Source of the DNA: Tamarix chinensis
Lineage: Eukaryota; Streptophyta; Magnoliopsida; Caryophyllales; Tamaricaceae
Direction: 5' to 3'
Length of the DNA: 64,000 nucleotides
NCBI GenBank assembly: GCA_030549775.1
Contig: CM060174.1
Location: 18,649,193 to 18,713,192, forward strand
Made by a program: the position numbers and the translations under genes. Every line of letters starts with the position of its first letter. Positions within the stretch are counted from its first letter, which is position 1. The notes under the pieces were generated by a model that searched no databases, had not been told where the DNA came from, and worked only from the letters and a program-made list of their open reading frames with translations. Positions 1 to 13,444 of this stretch are shown here, one piece after another.

Positions 1-660
1 ATGGTCAAGTTACATCAAGGAGTTTGTATTGGGATACCTCACCCACCACATCTTGAATGCCTCCTCCATTAGAGCTAAAAAGGTTGGAATACCACACTCG
101 TGTAGGCAATGGACAATACTAAGTGCCTAGGGGCTTATAGTAGGGTACATCACCCATCTGTACTAAACATCGATGCCATGATAGCTTGTCATAGTATAAT
201 CTTGTACTTCAAAGATATGCTCATACCCCATACTGACCGCAAACTAGTAGAAAAAGAAATTGGATAAAAAAAAGTATAGGGCAACCTGCTAACTAACTCT
301 TGACTAGCTACCTTGTGATGTAGAGAAAGAGGCTCTTAACAAAATATTAATCCATTAATTATTACTTACCAAATTATATAATAAATCACAAGTTGATTCT
401 ATTAATAACCAATTGGGTATTTCCAAGTGATAACACCAAACACATCACAAGGCGTATAAGCCATCAATTAGGTGCTTAGAGGTGACACCAAACTTAATAA
501 AATCAAGGCCCAAAATATCATCATTTTCATCCATATGAAATTTATGTTAAACATTTTTAGAATCATGATTAAAATTCTTTAATTACATGGAAACATTAAT
601 ATGAAAGGCCCAAATAAATAACATTATATAACAAGCAATCATGGCAAAATACAAGCGGAC
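1..660. other. Unassigned AT-rich sequence, left edge
   Basis: No gene was recognised. The first 300 bases read on the minus strand give short peptide-like stretches with interrupting stops, which suggests decayed transposon coding sequence, but I could not match them to a family. Bases 420-600 are AT-rich without structure. The right limit is the target duplication of solo LTR A, which lies at 661-665. Confidence 0.4.
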
Positions 661-3214
661 TAGCCTGTAATATCTTATTTCCAAAAACCCTAAATATAAT
701 GTATTAGTTGTAATAATTATTTTAGGATATTTAATAATAAATATATTTGTTAATATGTGTAATATTATTATGACTTATTAGTTAAAATTTTTAATTAGGT
801 TAAAATATGCTATAGGGTACTTTTAAATTTTTAAACGTGGGTTGGGACATAATCTGTATCTATTGCATCAAATAAACCTAGCCTCGTAATTAAATTCTTC
901 TACATTTTACCCTAAATTTTTACTCTAACTTATTCCTAACCTATGGTAGATTTCCCTTGACCATCACCCTACCCTCCTTAGCCCTGCACATTACCTGTGT
1001 CACACCATCACTCTACACTATACCTCCCCTCTCCCCCTTGTTTGCTCTCCTAGTTTTGCTCCTCATTTTACTTCACACAACCCCCTTCTTATACACTTCC
1101 TATACCCCTATGTTATGCCAAAATCTCTTGAACATCCTGCAACCCTCTACTTTTTATGAGCTCATTTCACTCACAATTGTCCCCAACCTTTCTTCCCTAT
1201 CGCTTGCTCCTTCCACCACCATTTTTATTTGCTTCCAAAACCAACGCCCTCTTGATTCCCTCACTTACCACCGTCCACCTACACCAAAGCCCCATACCCT
1301 ATAATTTCCATCCATGTCATAGCTCCCCAAGTATCCACTCACAAAACCTTATCAACCTCCCCTTTCCTAATGCACCTTATCCCTTTTCCTTTACCTTCGG
1401 CTCTCCCCACTGAAACAACCACACCACCACTGGCCATTGCTATCACTCTTCCCCCTCCACCTTTGGAAATTCCTTCTTTTTCCGCCCCAACCTACACCTT
1501 AACCCATCAAATCTCTTCACACCCAACTTCAACCTTTTTAGATGAAGCACCCCCATTCTACTTGCACCCATTTTTACCGAAACTCCCCTCCCTTATTTGA
1601 CTTTTATTGCATGTCTTCCTCTCAATTTGTTGCAAATTTCCTTATCATTTCTCCCCTCCCCAAACTAGCCTATTTTTCTATGGAACACAACACCATTACT
1701 CTTCCCTCATTCCCCATCACACCCCCAAAACTTCCCTCTCTTGATTGCTTAACTTTCCTTGGCTTTAATCTTACTTAATCCACTAAATAGTAGCCCTAAA
1801 TTATTTTAGTAATTATGGATTATTATTTTAAAATATTATATTCTAATATATGTATGTGTTTAGATGTTAAATTCCTAGGTATTTCTTGAGAGCTTTGGTG
1901 AAGACTCTTTTTGTATAAGCTTGGGTTAGGTAATTCTAATCACTCAAAAAATTATAGAAAATTATTTGTGATCATGATAGGAAATTTTAGACCTAGAATA
2001 ATTCTAGGGTTTATGCTTTTCAATTATTTTAGCATGCTTGATGAAATGATAATATATTGAAAAGATGATATGCATGATTATCGATAATTAAGCTGTATGC
2101 ATGGTAATACGTCAAATATTTTACATCTGCATGTCTATGATTTTGTTGGGGATTCCATTATTATCATGTTATGATTCAAATACCATGGTATATGCCTCAT
2201 GAATGGAAGTAGGGTTATGATATTTCACATGGAACACATGTGCATAATTAGGGTTAGGTTATGATAAATTATATTTCACATGGCCTAGGGTTAGAGATAT
2301 GCTCCTACATGTAATATGATGATAATATGCCTATTTAAATTATTTTTCATGAATTAAATGTTCACATTTATGGTTTGTGAAAGATGTGGTATGTGATAGT
2401 TACATGATTAGGGTTTTGGTGGGCGCACCCATTAAATGCATGAAAAGTGGAAAATATAGTTAATTACTAAATTGTTAAGATTACCTACGTGTTAAAATAA
2501 TTTAAAATATTTCCTTCTTTTTTGCACATGAAAAATGTCTCATAATGATAATGTTTGATACGGAAAATGAGTAAAATGTGGAAATTAGGGTTTCAAAGGG
2601 TATTTCGGTAATTTTGACCTAGTATATCATTTATAAATAAGCGAGTGCTAGGATGGTCTTATCCTTTTGATAGGTTTCCCTTAGATTTGACTTGGCTTGA
2701 CATAGACTTGTGACCTTAGGGTTTATCTAAATAATTGGAAATAAAGGGTAAAATGGTCAAGTATGGAAAATGGACATTTCTATGCTCTATGTGACTTGTG
2801 CGATCACCTCATAAGATATTAATACTTAAAGTGAAAGACCTCAAGTTGGGAATGGTAGCTCTCTAGGGGTCTCCACCTTAGAGATGAGGTCTTAGTCCTC
2901 AATTTTGGTTTGCTGGTGTGTCACAATGCCCCCATTTTTAAGACCCTACTCTACTCTATAAGTGACCTAAGAGTCCTATACGGGGGCATTGGTACTTAAG
3001 GACTAGGTGAAAAAGGTTGGGAGGATACTGTATTGCTTTTGGGAACTGGTATGACCAGGTATACCGATGTGTCCCTAGGTTTGCGTTAAAGGAATTGTGT
3101 TGCTCTTGGGTGTCAGTATGACCAAGTGTACCACTATGTCCCTAGGTTGATTTGTATCCCTCTCAAGTAGGGAAGTAAAAATGGAAATGATTTTTGTGTA
3201 ATAAAAGAAATGGA

Positions 3215-3400
3215 TTGTTGGCTCGGTAGTTACCTTAATGTTATACCTTGGTATTGTGATGGATTGTTGCTTAATAGTTGCCTTAGTGGCATACCTTGGT
3301 TTATGTTGGATTTGTTGGTTTGTAATCACCATAGTGCCCTACCCTAGTATTTTTTCGATTATTGTTTCGATAGTTTTCTTATTGTCCTACCACTATGATT
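3215..3400 (+). repeat. Minisatellite of about 60 bp in LTR A
   Basis: Three to four diverged copies of a unit of roughly 60 bp containing a GGTAGTTRCCTTAGTG-like core and a CCTACCTTGGT-like core. The same array occurs in solo LTR B at about 28870-29050 and, reversed, in solo LTR C at 46054-46330, so it belongs to the LTR family and not to this locus. Confidence 0.6.
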
Positions 3401-3984
3401 GGAATATATTTAACTAATCAAATATGACTTTACACTTTGAAATTATGAAAAGTGGATTGGTATGTTTTGCTTTTGAGTTGAGACTTAGACCATAATATAT
3501 GTTTCTCCATGAGTATTCTTAGTATAATTTATTCTTTGTGCTTATGTATGTTATTCGGTTTTTATGTGGCTATGTTACCTCCTACAAGGTATTGTGATTT
3601 ACTAAGTACGAGGAAGTTATAATTATACTACTTTTGTAGATGACTATGTGAGGGCCATGGATTGGCATGAATTTTATAAGCGCATGCAAGATAAATGGTG
3701 AAATACCCCAAAACCGTAATTTTAAAAATTATGGCCAAATAAGGATTTATTAGAGAAATTAATTAAATAAATTATTTTATTAAAATAAGAGGAAGAAATT
3801 AAGGCAAAATCAAGAGGAAAATAAAAAATAATTTATTTAGGAAAAATTAGGGTGTTTTGCTAATTAAAATGGAATTTAGAAAAATTATTCAAAATATCCT
3901 AAATTAAACCAAAAAGGGAGTTTATTTAAAATATTATTAATTTAAATATTTAAAAATACCAAATATCTTAAATACCCCAACCCA

Positions 3985-5330
3985 TCTATTTTTTTCTTTT
4001 TCCTTTTTCCTTGTTCTTCTTTCTTTTCCTTTTACTTTCCTTTCTCTCCTTTCTCCTTCTCTTTTTTTTACTCTCTCTCCCTCGATTTGGGTCGGCCTTC
4101 CCCGTGGCCCAAACTCTCCTCCCTCTCTTCCCTTTCCCCCTTCCATGTGGCCCGGGCCCGCACCATTTTCTTTTCTTCCTCCCCCGTTGCCCAGCCACCA
4201 GTCCGCTTCTTCTTCTTTTTTCTTTCTTTTCTTCCCAAACCGCCAGGTCCACCCTTTCCCTTTCCCCTGATCCTGACCTACAACCCTGCGTTCTGCAGCC
4301 CGAATTCCGCCAGAAACCACCAACTACCAACCAATCGTCCTTCCCTCTCTCCCCCATCATTTTCTTTACCATTTTGACCTAACCAACCCTTCTCCCTCCT
4401 CACGTATGCCTTCCCCTTTCATTTTCTTCCCCCAACCAACAACTCTCCCTTGCCATGGTAGACTTGTGCCAGCCTGCCACCGTCGACCATTGGTCCTGCC
4501 TCACCTGGCCCTTCTTTTCCTCTTCCCCCTCTATCGTTTTCCCCTCCATTTGGCCTTTGCGCCACCTCCCGATCAGACTCCTTTGATTCGCAGCCCAAAA
4601 AACCCTCCTTTGTGCCACCTCCCGATCAGACAACCACCCCATCATTGCCACCCAACGTCGCCACCCGAGCCACCTACCAAACCACTCCCTGCATCACGCT
4701 CCACCAAACTACACTTTCCACCACCATCGATTCGTCTTGCATGAGCCACCCCAACCGTGCAAAGTTCAATCCCCGATCAGCCACACCTCAGCCATCGCCG
4801 CCCTTCACACAACTGTCTATCACCGTTCCTGCCACAACCACCACCCCCTCTACCCTCCAGAACAACCAGGAGAAATTATTCTACCTCACCCTACCTCTCT
4901 TTTCCCTTTCCTCCCTCTCCTTCTCACTTCCTCCCCCTACACCACCTTCGGTCATCACACCCACCGACGTGTGCCACCCCCTTTGGCTACACCACCACCC
5001 CCTCTACCCTCTAGAATAACCAGGAGAAATTCCTCTACCTCACCCTACCTCTCTTTTCCCCTACCTCGGTCTCCTTCTCCCTTCCTCCCCCTCCACCACC
5101 TTCGGTCACCACACCCACCACCGCGTGCTGCCCCCTTTGGCTACACCACCCCCATTCTAACCCTCTCCACCTAAGGCACCCACCACCACCTTAATCACCC
5201 CCTCATTCCCCCTCTTCTATCCTAGACAACCATCTCTCCACCTCTCTTCTCCCTCCATCGTAGTCGTGATTCACCGTCGGTGCCACCACTGTCCCTAGGT
5301 GGTACCCTAACCTTCTTAACCCCTAAACCC
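3985..5330 (+). repeat. Pyrimidine-rich (C/T) tract in LTR A'
   Basis: About 1.3 kb in which the plus strand is dominated by C and T with little G. Several overlapping proline/serine-rich frames on both strands result from this composition and are not credible genes. Comparable but shorter tracts lie at the same relative place, a few hundred bases inside the 5' end, in LTRs A, B, C, D and L2. Confidence 0.7.
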
Positions 5331-5369
5331 TTTTTTATGCAAGTGCTAGTAATTTTTATTAGTATTAAT

Positions 5370-5401
<32 letters not shown>

Positions 5402-5424
5402 TATCATCATCATCATCATCATCA

Positions 5425-5467
<43 letters not shown>

Positions 5468-5793
5468 GTTATCATTATTATTATTTAACCTAACTTTAGA
5501 ATACTTCTACTAATATTATTATTATTACTGGTCGACAACTTTATTATTATTATAATTATCATTATTTTTATTATCATCATCATTATTATTGTTGTTGTTG
5601 TTGTTGTTGGTTTTGTTGTTGTTGTTGCTATTATTATTATTATTAATGCTAACTTTGGCATATTATCACTTTTATTATTATTTTAAATATTTGAATCCTT
5701 GTATTACTATTACCATTTCTATTATTATTATTATTAGTATTAGTATTATTCTTAACATTTTTATTATTATTACTATTACTATTAATAATATTA

Positions 5794-5836
<43 letters not shown>

Positions 5837-5960
5837 TTTATCATTATTGTTTATATTACCTATGTCACTAACATTACTATCACTACTAGCATTATTATTA
5901 TTATTACCATCATTCTTGTCATTACTTTAGTATTACTAATATTACTATTATTATTACTAA
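5370..5960 (+). repeat. Compound trinucleotide microsatellite (ATC, ATT, GTT)
   Basis: A run of ATC units (about 5371-5427) passes into ATT units (about 5428-5467). Interrupted ATT, GTT (about 5590-5630) and again ATT units (about 5795-5833) continue with scattered substitutions to about 5960. Methionine-rich or isoleucine-rich frames here are translations of the repeat and are rejected as genes. Confidence 0.9.
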
Positions 5961-7489
5961 GATTTGGGTTGTTATTAGTATTATCACTGCAACTACTATT
6001 ACTATTATTATAAGTAATATTAAAGCTATTATCCTCAATAATATGAATATCACCATAATTACTTTAGCATGAACCGTTGTATCTACTAAGACCTATATTG
6101 ATTAGTAGTAGCATGATTAGCTACTTTAATAATAATAACCCTACTTTTACTTATAAAAATCCTATTATCATAATTAGCCCTAATAGTAGGTTATGATAAA
6201 GGTAAGGTAAGAATAATAGTAATTTTGGTAAAAGGGAAATTAATCCTTAGTATTTCCCTCTTATAGGTGAATCAAGTCAAAACTCTAAGGAGGCGTAGGA
6301 GCATGTTCCAAGATTGGTGTCATATTAGGTAAGGATGTAGCTAAGACCAACTATGTGTGTGTTATGTTCCTTGTATGCCATGTGTTATGTTATGTTGTGA
6401 ACTTTTTTATTATTATAACTATTTACTTGTAGCGCAGCTTGGATTTGAGGTATGCTTATGTGACTTCCTTATGGCATGTATATAATGATGTGTGGGGGGT
6501 GCTTATAATGTTATATGATGTGACCCTCTAAGACATGCATGCTAGGATGTTTAATAATATGATATGGGGTAAAAGGATGAAAAAGGAAAAATGGGAAGTG
6601 AGTTGACTAAAGAGATAAGAGATTGACCAAATTATCTCATGATCCATGAGGGAGGAAATAAAAGGAGATTATGATCAAAATGAACGAGTGATGTGAATCT
6701 TGGATGGAAAATTTCTAGGGTTTGCATGGGATGGATGGAGTCAGCATGGGGATGATCTTTACATGAGAAAAGTTGTCTTGGGGCATAAATAAGGTAAGGG
6801 AAGAGTTGTTGGAGTGATTGGGAACTTTAGGTAAAAAATAGTACGTAGGTTGGTATAAGGGTGCATGGGAGACCTGGTTAGGGTTTGGGAGGAAAACCCT
6901 AATTGGAGGGGGATGTGAAAGTAAAAATAATTGAGGGTGAGTGGAATATGGGATAAGAGTGGAGAATTATCATATGGAGGATGAGTATAGGTGCCATAGG
7001 GAAGAAGAGATGTTAGGTGAAAAATGGATAGGTGACATGTGGGGAAGAAAGGTGCTAGGGTTTGGAGTGGCCAACAAAGGTTTCATGGTCACATGTGTAA
7101 TTGGGGAGTAAAGTGGTATGATTGGGGTTGAATCTAAATGTGATGATGTGTTGGGCAATAAAGGATTTATGGTTGTGTAAGTTAGAGGAAGGATAGGCCA
7201 CATAGGTCCAATTAGGGTTTCAGGGGAAAACCCTAGAGGATGATAGTGATTGGATTTGGATGTCATAAGGTGGTGGGCCTTAACCCATATACATAGGATT
7301 TGAGTATTCATTATGAGTAAGTGGAAGAAGGAGAGGATGTTGGGGTGTGTTAGGAGGTGCAAAAGTCTCAAGATATGGGACGGGCCCTCTTAGGAGAATA
7401 AAAGTAGACAGATGGTGATATGCATGTCAAGGGTGAAATATTTATCGAATAAGACACGAATAAGATACTAACCATTTAAAGATGAAGAT

Positions 7490-7790
7490 TGTTGAGTCAC
7501 GATCAGACCGATCCACCAGCAAATAATAGTGGCCAGGAGCATTTTGTCCTACATGTTTTCGGTCTATCTGCTATAATAGTGGAGGATTCCATGCTCAACA
7601 AACCAAACGTAATGATGATAAGACACTAAGTAATTACAATGAAACACCATGAGAGTGAGGCTAGACTGGTCCACTGGCGAATAATAGTAGCCTAGAGCAT
7701 TTGCCGTAAAGACCAATCCACTAGCAATAATAGTGGTAAAAAGTGTTCAAATTTCCCATCCATTGGCTATAATAGTGGGGTTCCCTCACT
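7490..7790 (+). repeat. Dispersed GATCCACYRGC...AATAGTGG repeats in LTR A'
   Basis: Several short units carry a GGTCCACTGG- or GATCCACCAGC-like core followed by AATAATAGTGG. They are spaced roughly 60-110 bp apart and alternate with an ATAAGAYACTAA-type block. The same module is found in solo LTR D at about 33630-33980, which links A' and D as one family. Confidence 0.6.
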
Positions 7791-8852
7791 TGCATGAATT
7801 GATAAAGAGCATGGTATGAAATAAATATATTGACCATCGATCTAAAGAATAAGTTTATTTGGACCATAGCTCGGCCTTCATTACCTGTGTTGTTGTATGT
7901 TTTCTATATAATCATGCTTGTGTTATATACCTTATATGTTTGGCCTTAGCTGCATGGTTACCTTGCTCAATACGTAGTATACTAACCACCCGTTTCATGG
8001 GTGCTGCTCATTCCCACAAGTAGAGGGAGCCCTTGAGTTTGTGCAGGTAGGAGATATCATCTTCGATGCCTACGATACTTATGAGGTATCGAGCGAGGCT
8101 AAGAGTTGAGCTTGGACTAGGCCTGGAGACCAAGAGCGACTTGGCCAGATTCTCTTTTTCATTTCATTTACCTTGTATCATTTTTTTAGTTCTATTTTAT
8201 CATACTCTACTTGTTGTTCCTTTGGTAAATTTATTTATGTACTTTTTTAGATTATAAACCTTTTTACATGTATTATGATTTCCATATTATGAACTTTCTA
8301 GATCTTCTATGAATTTTTGTTTTAAGTTTGATCAATGTTTGATGGTAACTTTCTTTTAGCCTTGTGGTTAGTACGAGACTGGCTGGGGGTCGGGCTTGTG
8401 CTCGTCACGATGGTACTTTCTTTCCATGCTTTCGGTGTATCTTTTAGATAAAATAAAAAAATTCAGTAGTGAATTTTGGGGTATTACAAGTGGAGTCCTT
8501 GGGAAGAGGTTCCACTTTTAGAATGTCCCTTTTGGTCTTAGAATTAGGGCAAACTAGATTTGTGCCTTCAGATTTTGGTTTTGTTACAATATGTTTTCCT
8601 TTAGACTCTTATGTATGTACTATACTTTGGTTATACTATTGTAATACGACATTATTTCATAACACTATTATGTATTATTTCTATTTTTGTTGATTTACTC
8701 TAGTTGAGTTTGTTTTAGCCTTAGCATTTAGCATAAGAAAGGAGAAGAGTTGGACTTATGCTCAGTGTGGTGGTAACACCCGGTAATTTATTAATTAATG
8801 CTTTCACAAAAATAAAAATTTTCAACTTGTAAAATGGGGGTGTTACATAGTC

Positions 8853-11258
8853 GATCAATCCCTAAGATCATTAAATAGGTCTGGTCATACCAGACCTAAA
8901 AACAAAAACAAAACCAACGAACCAATCGACTGATTAGTTCCACCAATCAAATTTTCATAGGAAACTAGCAGATGGGTTTAAGCAAACCGGTCAATGGGTC
9001 CAAGTAGAGACCATAATACTCTAGCCACAACGCAACCAATTAATGTATTTGGTAAACTAATCGATAACTCTTAAGAGCCAATCAAATGGTTCATCGAACC
9101 AATTAATTCATCTAGTAACTAGCTGATCAAAAATCCCATACCGTGTGACTATTAGCACAACCAATTGATTGGTCCAACAAACCAATCAACTGATTTGGGG
9201 AAAAAAACACCCGAACCTATAATCAACTTATCAAAATTTCACTCAACTTTACCATATTAATCCTATCATGATTCTATGTCATAAAACACATAAAAATACA
9301 TACCAAATAAAATCGCAAGGGTACATGGTAATGTTTACACTTAACAAAATCATGTTTAAAACTGCTAAAATCATGCATAATAACAAAGAACTCAAAACAC
9401 GCTTAAAAATTCAAAGAATAAAATTTCACCACATGCTCGAATCTCATAATATAGCTAATTCATACACAACACAAAAATACACTAAGAACATGAAACTATA
9501 ATAGATAGCAGAGACCTTATTCATATTAAAGATAAGAATGCCTTATTTCCAAACAATTTTTCTAGCACAAAATATTTATAACTTAATGGTTATCTATGAA
9601 GACTTAGATTCCTAAGAGAATCAAGAATCAAAAATATTCAAACTATTTTTTCCAAATTTAATAAAATGAAATAATAAGAAGAAGAAAAATACCATAACTC
9701 AACCTTTTATAAAAATAGAGATTCTAAGGAGAAAAAAAGATAGAACCTTCAATCTATCTCAAAACCTTAATCCTTCCTTGCTTAAGAGAAACAAGGGAGA
9801 GATAAATATAATATTAAGAGAAGAAAGAAGAAACAAATATTTGACTAATGGATGAGTAAACAAGAGGCAAGACCCTATTTTCTTAGTAGAGTAGAAAAGG
9901 GAATAGAGTGGGAAAATACCTAACACTTAAGAAATTTTTACAAGGGAAAAGGGAGAGATATGAGAAAATGTAGGAGGAGAGGAATGAATTGAATTAAAAA
10001 TGGAGTATAAAGAAGAGAGTGATGGTTGACATTCTCAAGTGGGAGAGAGGAAAGTCTGATATAGGTTGAGTGTGGACAATCCAGGTGTAAGTGAACCCAT
10101 GTTGAGTTAAGCAAGGTAGAGTGTCATCAAGGAGAGGTATGGTAGTGGGTTGGTAAGTTAATGAAGAAGTGTACAAGTTCAAACACACAACCATGACTAC
10201 TAAAAGAGATAGGAAAGTGAGGGAAAAGAGAAAAGGTGAGAAATGCCTCAAAAAGGGCTTTTCGTAAAATTTTAGCAAACTAAAATCATAGAATGATCTA
10301 AATAATGTAAAAATGATCCCAAATCACAAAAATAGGCATATTGGCACAAAAAAGATTATAATTAGAAGTTTTAATAAATAGTGGAAAATATTTGAATCAA
10401 AATTAGAAAACTATATGAAATCATAGGACTACTAGTCGATCGGTTTAGGCAAACCAGTATACGGATTCATTAAAAAATAACATTGCTAGTTCTTGAGTGT
10501 ACTGATCCATTAGTTAGAGTGACTAGTTAATCAATGCATCTGAAATTCACAACTTTATTCGGATTTCAAGCCATTTCCAAAAACAAAACTAATTTATTTT
10601 ATATCAACATAATTTTAAACATAATTTGAAAAACTTTAAGATGAGATATTATAGTTATGCCACATCCAACATATAAAATGTACTCCCTATACCCAACAAA
10701 TGTTGGATGAAAGAATACTAATAACTCCTACCAAAATCAAGTGAAGGAATCACTTAACATAATGATATAACATTATAAATAGAGAATATAAGGAGATTAA
10801 ATAGAATGCCTTGAAAAGTGATTTAGGAGGAAAAGTATAAAATAGAATAACAAGAATAACTCAGATGACATTCTACTATTGTACCTAATATACCTTCACC
10901 ACAATCAACGCAACAATCACAAACACTCAACGACACTACAAACAACAATGCCCTATGTTAGTGGAATAATTATTGACCAAAAATTGATTTTATTACAAGA
11001 GCATACTAGTAGTAACAAATGTTACTCAAAATACATAGCATGTTGGACATTGATCATTATGTACATAAATTAAAGCATGTGATATCACATAAGAATTAGG
11101 AAAGTAGGCATACGATTAAACATAACTATACAATTAGGTTATTATCTTTACCAAGTAATCATAACATTTATAATATAATCACTCTGAGCAATCAACATTC
11201 CAAAAAATAACGCACCTAGAAAATAATATTATTATTTGGTGGATTAGAGATTAACATG
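8853..11258. other. Unassigned sequence with ACCAATCGACTGATT-like motifs; left remnant of L1 in its last part
   Basis: Bases 8860-9200 and 10430-10530 contain many degenerate copies of an AACCRRTCGACTGRTT-like motif that also fills the middle of the copia LTR (20040-20640). This part may therefore be a fragment of a related copia LTR. Bases 9240-10400 show nothing recognisable. Around 10655-10770 the sequence resembles 40999-41100 of LTR L2 (for example ATGCCACATCCAA against ATGTCACATCCAA), so the stretch from about 10560 to the copia insertion site at 11263 is probably the outer end of LTR L1. Confidence 0.4.
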
Positions 11259-11263
11259 TAGCA

Positions 11264-13335
11264 TGAAAGAACCCTAGAAGGGTTGGATATGGTTTTTTGG
11301 AATAAAAATGATGAATAAAAATTTACAAACAATGTTTCAAGATAAAATTACTTTCTACATCCACTACTAAAAGATTATCCATTTTGGAATTTAAATAGTG
11401 ATGTTTTTTTTATGATCACTATTCTCTTAGTTTATGAGCCTTAAAATCTCAATGACCTATAAAAGATGATTTACATCCTGACCTAATTATCTTCTCTAGA
11501 CTCTCAACAATAATATCTTAAGAATGAAAGAAAAATACTCACTAACCCCTTATAATAAATTTTCTAGGTTGTTTGTCATTAAAATTGATTCTCAACAGGA
11601 ATTCAATATATGAAAGTGAAGAATATGATTAGAAACTAATTTGTTTGCTTAAGTGTTCATGTACTATGATTGACATATGGTCGAAGATATCAACCACAAA
11701 GTGTATGGGAGTAGTGGATAAAATATGATTAACCCCATACCAATCCTTCAAGGTCATGTCTACCCCTGAGCCTGCCTATGGAAAAATAATTGAGCATATC
11801 AAATAATGACACTCCCTTTTAAAAGGTTGTAGGCAATCAGAGTTGGGAGTCCAACCATACATAAAATGGTAGCAATCCATGTCAGAGAGGATAGATTCTA
11901 GAATCCTAGTACACTTCCATTGTGTTTATGTCATGCCAACAGCTATACCATGCTTGATTCCTAATATCCTACCCATTATAGCCTCATCCACCACTATTAG
12001 GATGCCTAATACGTGAGTGGTGATGATGGATCCTTGAACATGAGCCATAAGGTTTGCATAAAAGAGGAGAACCAAATTATATTAGATTGGATCGCAAAAA
12101 GTGAAGAGAGGAAGAAGATGGAGATAAAAAAAAAGATTGGATAAAAGGAAGTTTAAATTTCTTTAACGTATGATATAGTAGCAGTGAACTCCCATTCCTT
12201 GGGAGAACTTTTTTATTATAGAATGATTTGACCTAGCATTTTTGGTCATCTATAGTACAAAAAAAATGTGTAGAGTGAGGGGATGCCTTTATTGTACTTG
12301 CTAATCAAGCAAAAGAGAAAATGTGTGCCTCTATGGATAAGGAAGAAGTAGTGAGCCTAGACAAAGGCAAAGATGAGTGCATATCTTCTTCCAAAGAAGA
12401 GGAGGGAGCTCAATATGGAGAGGAATATAAAGTAGAAGGCTCCTTATTTTGAATGGTTGATTAAGCTAAACTACTTGGTTGGGTACCAACAAGTTTGGTA
12501 GGGGCTAGGATAATACCCCTAGAAGGGTGCTTGTGGCGGTGGTTTTGCATTTAGTCATGGCGAAAAAGAATTTTATATTCGAACTCAAAGAAAATGCAAA
12601 TGACTTAAGGTGTGAAATTTTCAAAATCAATGGAAAATGATGGGAAAATGGTCCTTTAGCTAAGAATTATCTAATGGAGTATGTATAGAACCCTAATTAA
12701 GCCTTAGATTGAGTAAACTTAAAACGAGCTAGAAAAATGGGAAAGTTGGGGTTTTTGTGATCTTACCTTAGATTTGAACAAGGGAGGATGAAATTGATGT
12801 TGATTTTTGTCTAGAATCAAATATGGGTCATTAATTTGATCCTAAGAATTTTGATTGTGTGTGATTTGATGAGGATTTGAATGATTTGAGTTAAAGATAA
12901 GAGAGCATTCAAAGAAGAGTCAAACAGTTTGGAAAAACCTATGCCATGGGTTTAATTGCGGAAATAGCCTATATATATGCCTTGATGCACTAGTCAATTG
13001 GTTTGGAGTTTCAATCAACTATTCTCATAACTAGTCGAATAGATAAGGATTTATAGTCAACTATTGATATAATCGGTTATCTATTATACATCATTTAGTC
13101 ATCTAGCATTTCCTAAGTCAACAACCAAGCATTAGTGTTTTATCCCCCAGTTTTATACCAACTATCAACTAGACCTCTAAACCCATTGATTAGTTTATAA
13201 ACTAGTTAATTGGTTTGGCTAGTTAGGTAATATTTTCTAGTTTTTCAAATTTATTTAGATTAAGAATCATGACTGTATATTTCTCTTAGGTCTAGTGCAC
13301 TAATCAAAAATAACATAGGCCAATGCTTTGAATTA
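11264..13335 (-). repeat. 3' LTR of copia element (interrupted)
   Basis: It starts TGAAAGAACCC and runs closely parallel to 19370 onward for about 370 bp. After an interrupted middle part it ends with CTTTGAATTA, matching CTTTTGAATCA of the other LTR, so the terminal CA has become TA. It differs from the 1562-bp 5' LTR by extra sequence at about 11640-12860 and by loss of part of the motif-rich middle region (remnant at 12980-13210). Confidence 0.65.
11650..12200 (-). pseudogene. Fragment of a plant transposon gene inside the copia 3' LTR
   Basis: Minus-strand translation of about 12110-11690 gives LFYANLMAHVQGSI followed by a hydrophobic stretch and, after stops, LKDWYGVNHILS. The FYANL segment resembles the family annotated in plants as putative plant transposon protein. 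It is absent from the other LTR of this element, so it is an insertion or captured fragment. At least two in-frame stops are present. The family assignment is tentative. Confidence 0.35.
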
Positions 13336-13444
13336 AACTAATGTAATATTAGGTTAAGTTCTTGTGATTTTAACTACTTTCATGATTTATACACGCATTT
13401 TTCACAATTTTTACAAGTTTGAGAGAGATATAATGTAGATCATA

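Larger units (their letters stand above)
3699..8488 (+). mobile_element. Long solo LTR A' nested in A
   Basis: The element begins TGAAATACCCC at 3699 and ends GGGGTATTACA at 8488. Flanks are aatgg (3694-3698) and agtgg (8489-8493), a 5-bp duplication with one difference. Sequence on both sides rejoins to the uninterrupted copy in solo LTR B around 29355-29375, which confirms the insertion point. At 4.79 kb it is unusually long for a solo LTR. Part of the length is a C/T-rich block (about 3985-5330) and a trinucleotide block (about 5370-5960). The segment around 7440-7790 resembles the same part of solo LTR D. No retroviral-type coding sequence was found, so it is either a solo LTR or a non-autonomous element without genes. 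Confidence 0.75.
666..8847 (+). mobile_element. Long solo LTR A (split by nested solo LTR A')
   Basis: The element starts TGTAATATC at 666 and ends GGGGGTGTTACA at 8847. It is flanked by tagcc (661-665) and tagtc (8848-8852), a 5-bp target duplication with one difference. After removing the nested element at 3699-8488 and its duplication, about 3.4 kb remain, close to the related solo LTRs B (3.3 kb) and C (3.5 kb), with which A can be followed along most of its length. It contains a pyrimidine-rich stretch at about 950-1780, a conserved block near 2811-2850 and a short minisatellite at about 3215-3400. No gag or pol is present, so LTR-LTR recombination probably removed the interior. TGT-ACA ends and a 5-bp duplication are typical of LTR retrotransposons. 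The superfamily is probably Ty3/gypsy, by inference from the similar L2 LTR, which has an adjacent polypurine tract. Confidence 0.8.

Noticed and set aside
690..700. CCCTAAA-type telomere-like heptamers in several LTRs
   Set aside because: Only isolated units, scattered in AT-rich sequence; no tandem array.
957..1778. Overlapping Pro/Ser/Thr-rich frames on the plus strand
   Set aside because: They result from the C/T-rich composition of LTR A; no domain, several frames equally open, and similar frames in unrelated LTRs.
3937..5174. Arg/Lys/Gly-rich minus-strand and Pro-rich plus-strand frames
   Set aside because: Both strands are open because of the pyrimidine-rich tract in A'; no homology and a decayed solo-LTR context.
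5222..5930. Poly-Met and poly-Ile/Leu frames
   Set aside because: Translations of the trinucleotide microsatellite.
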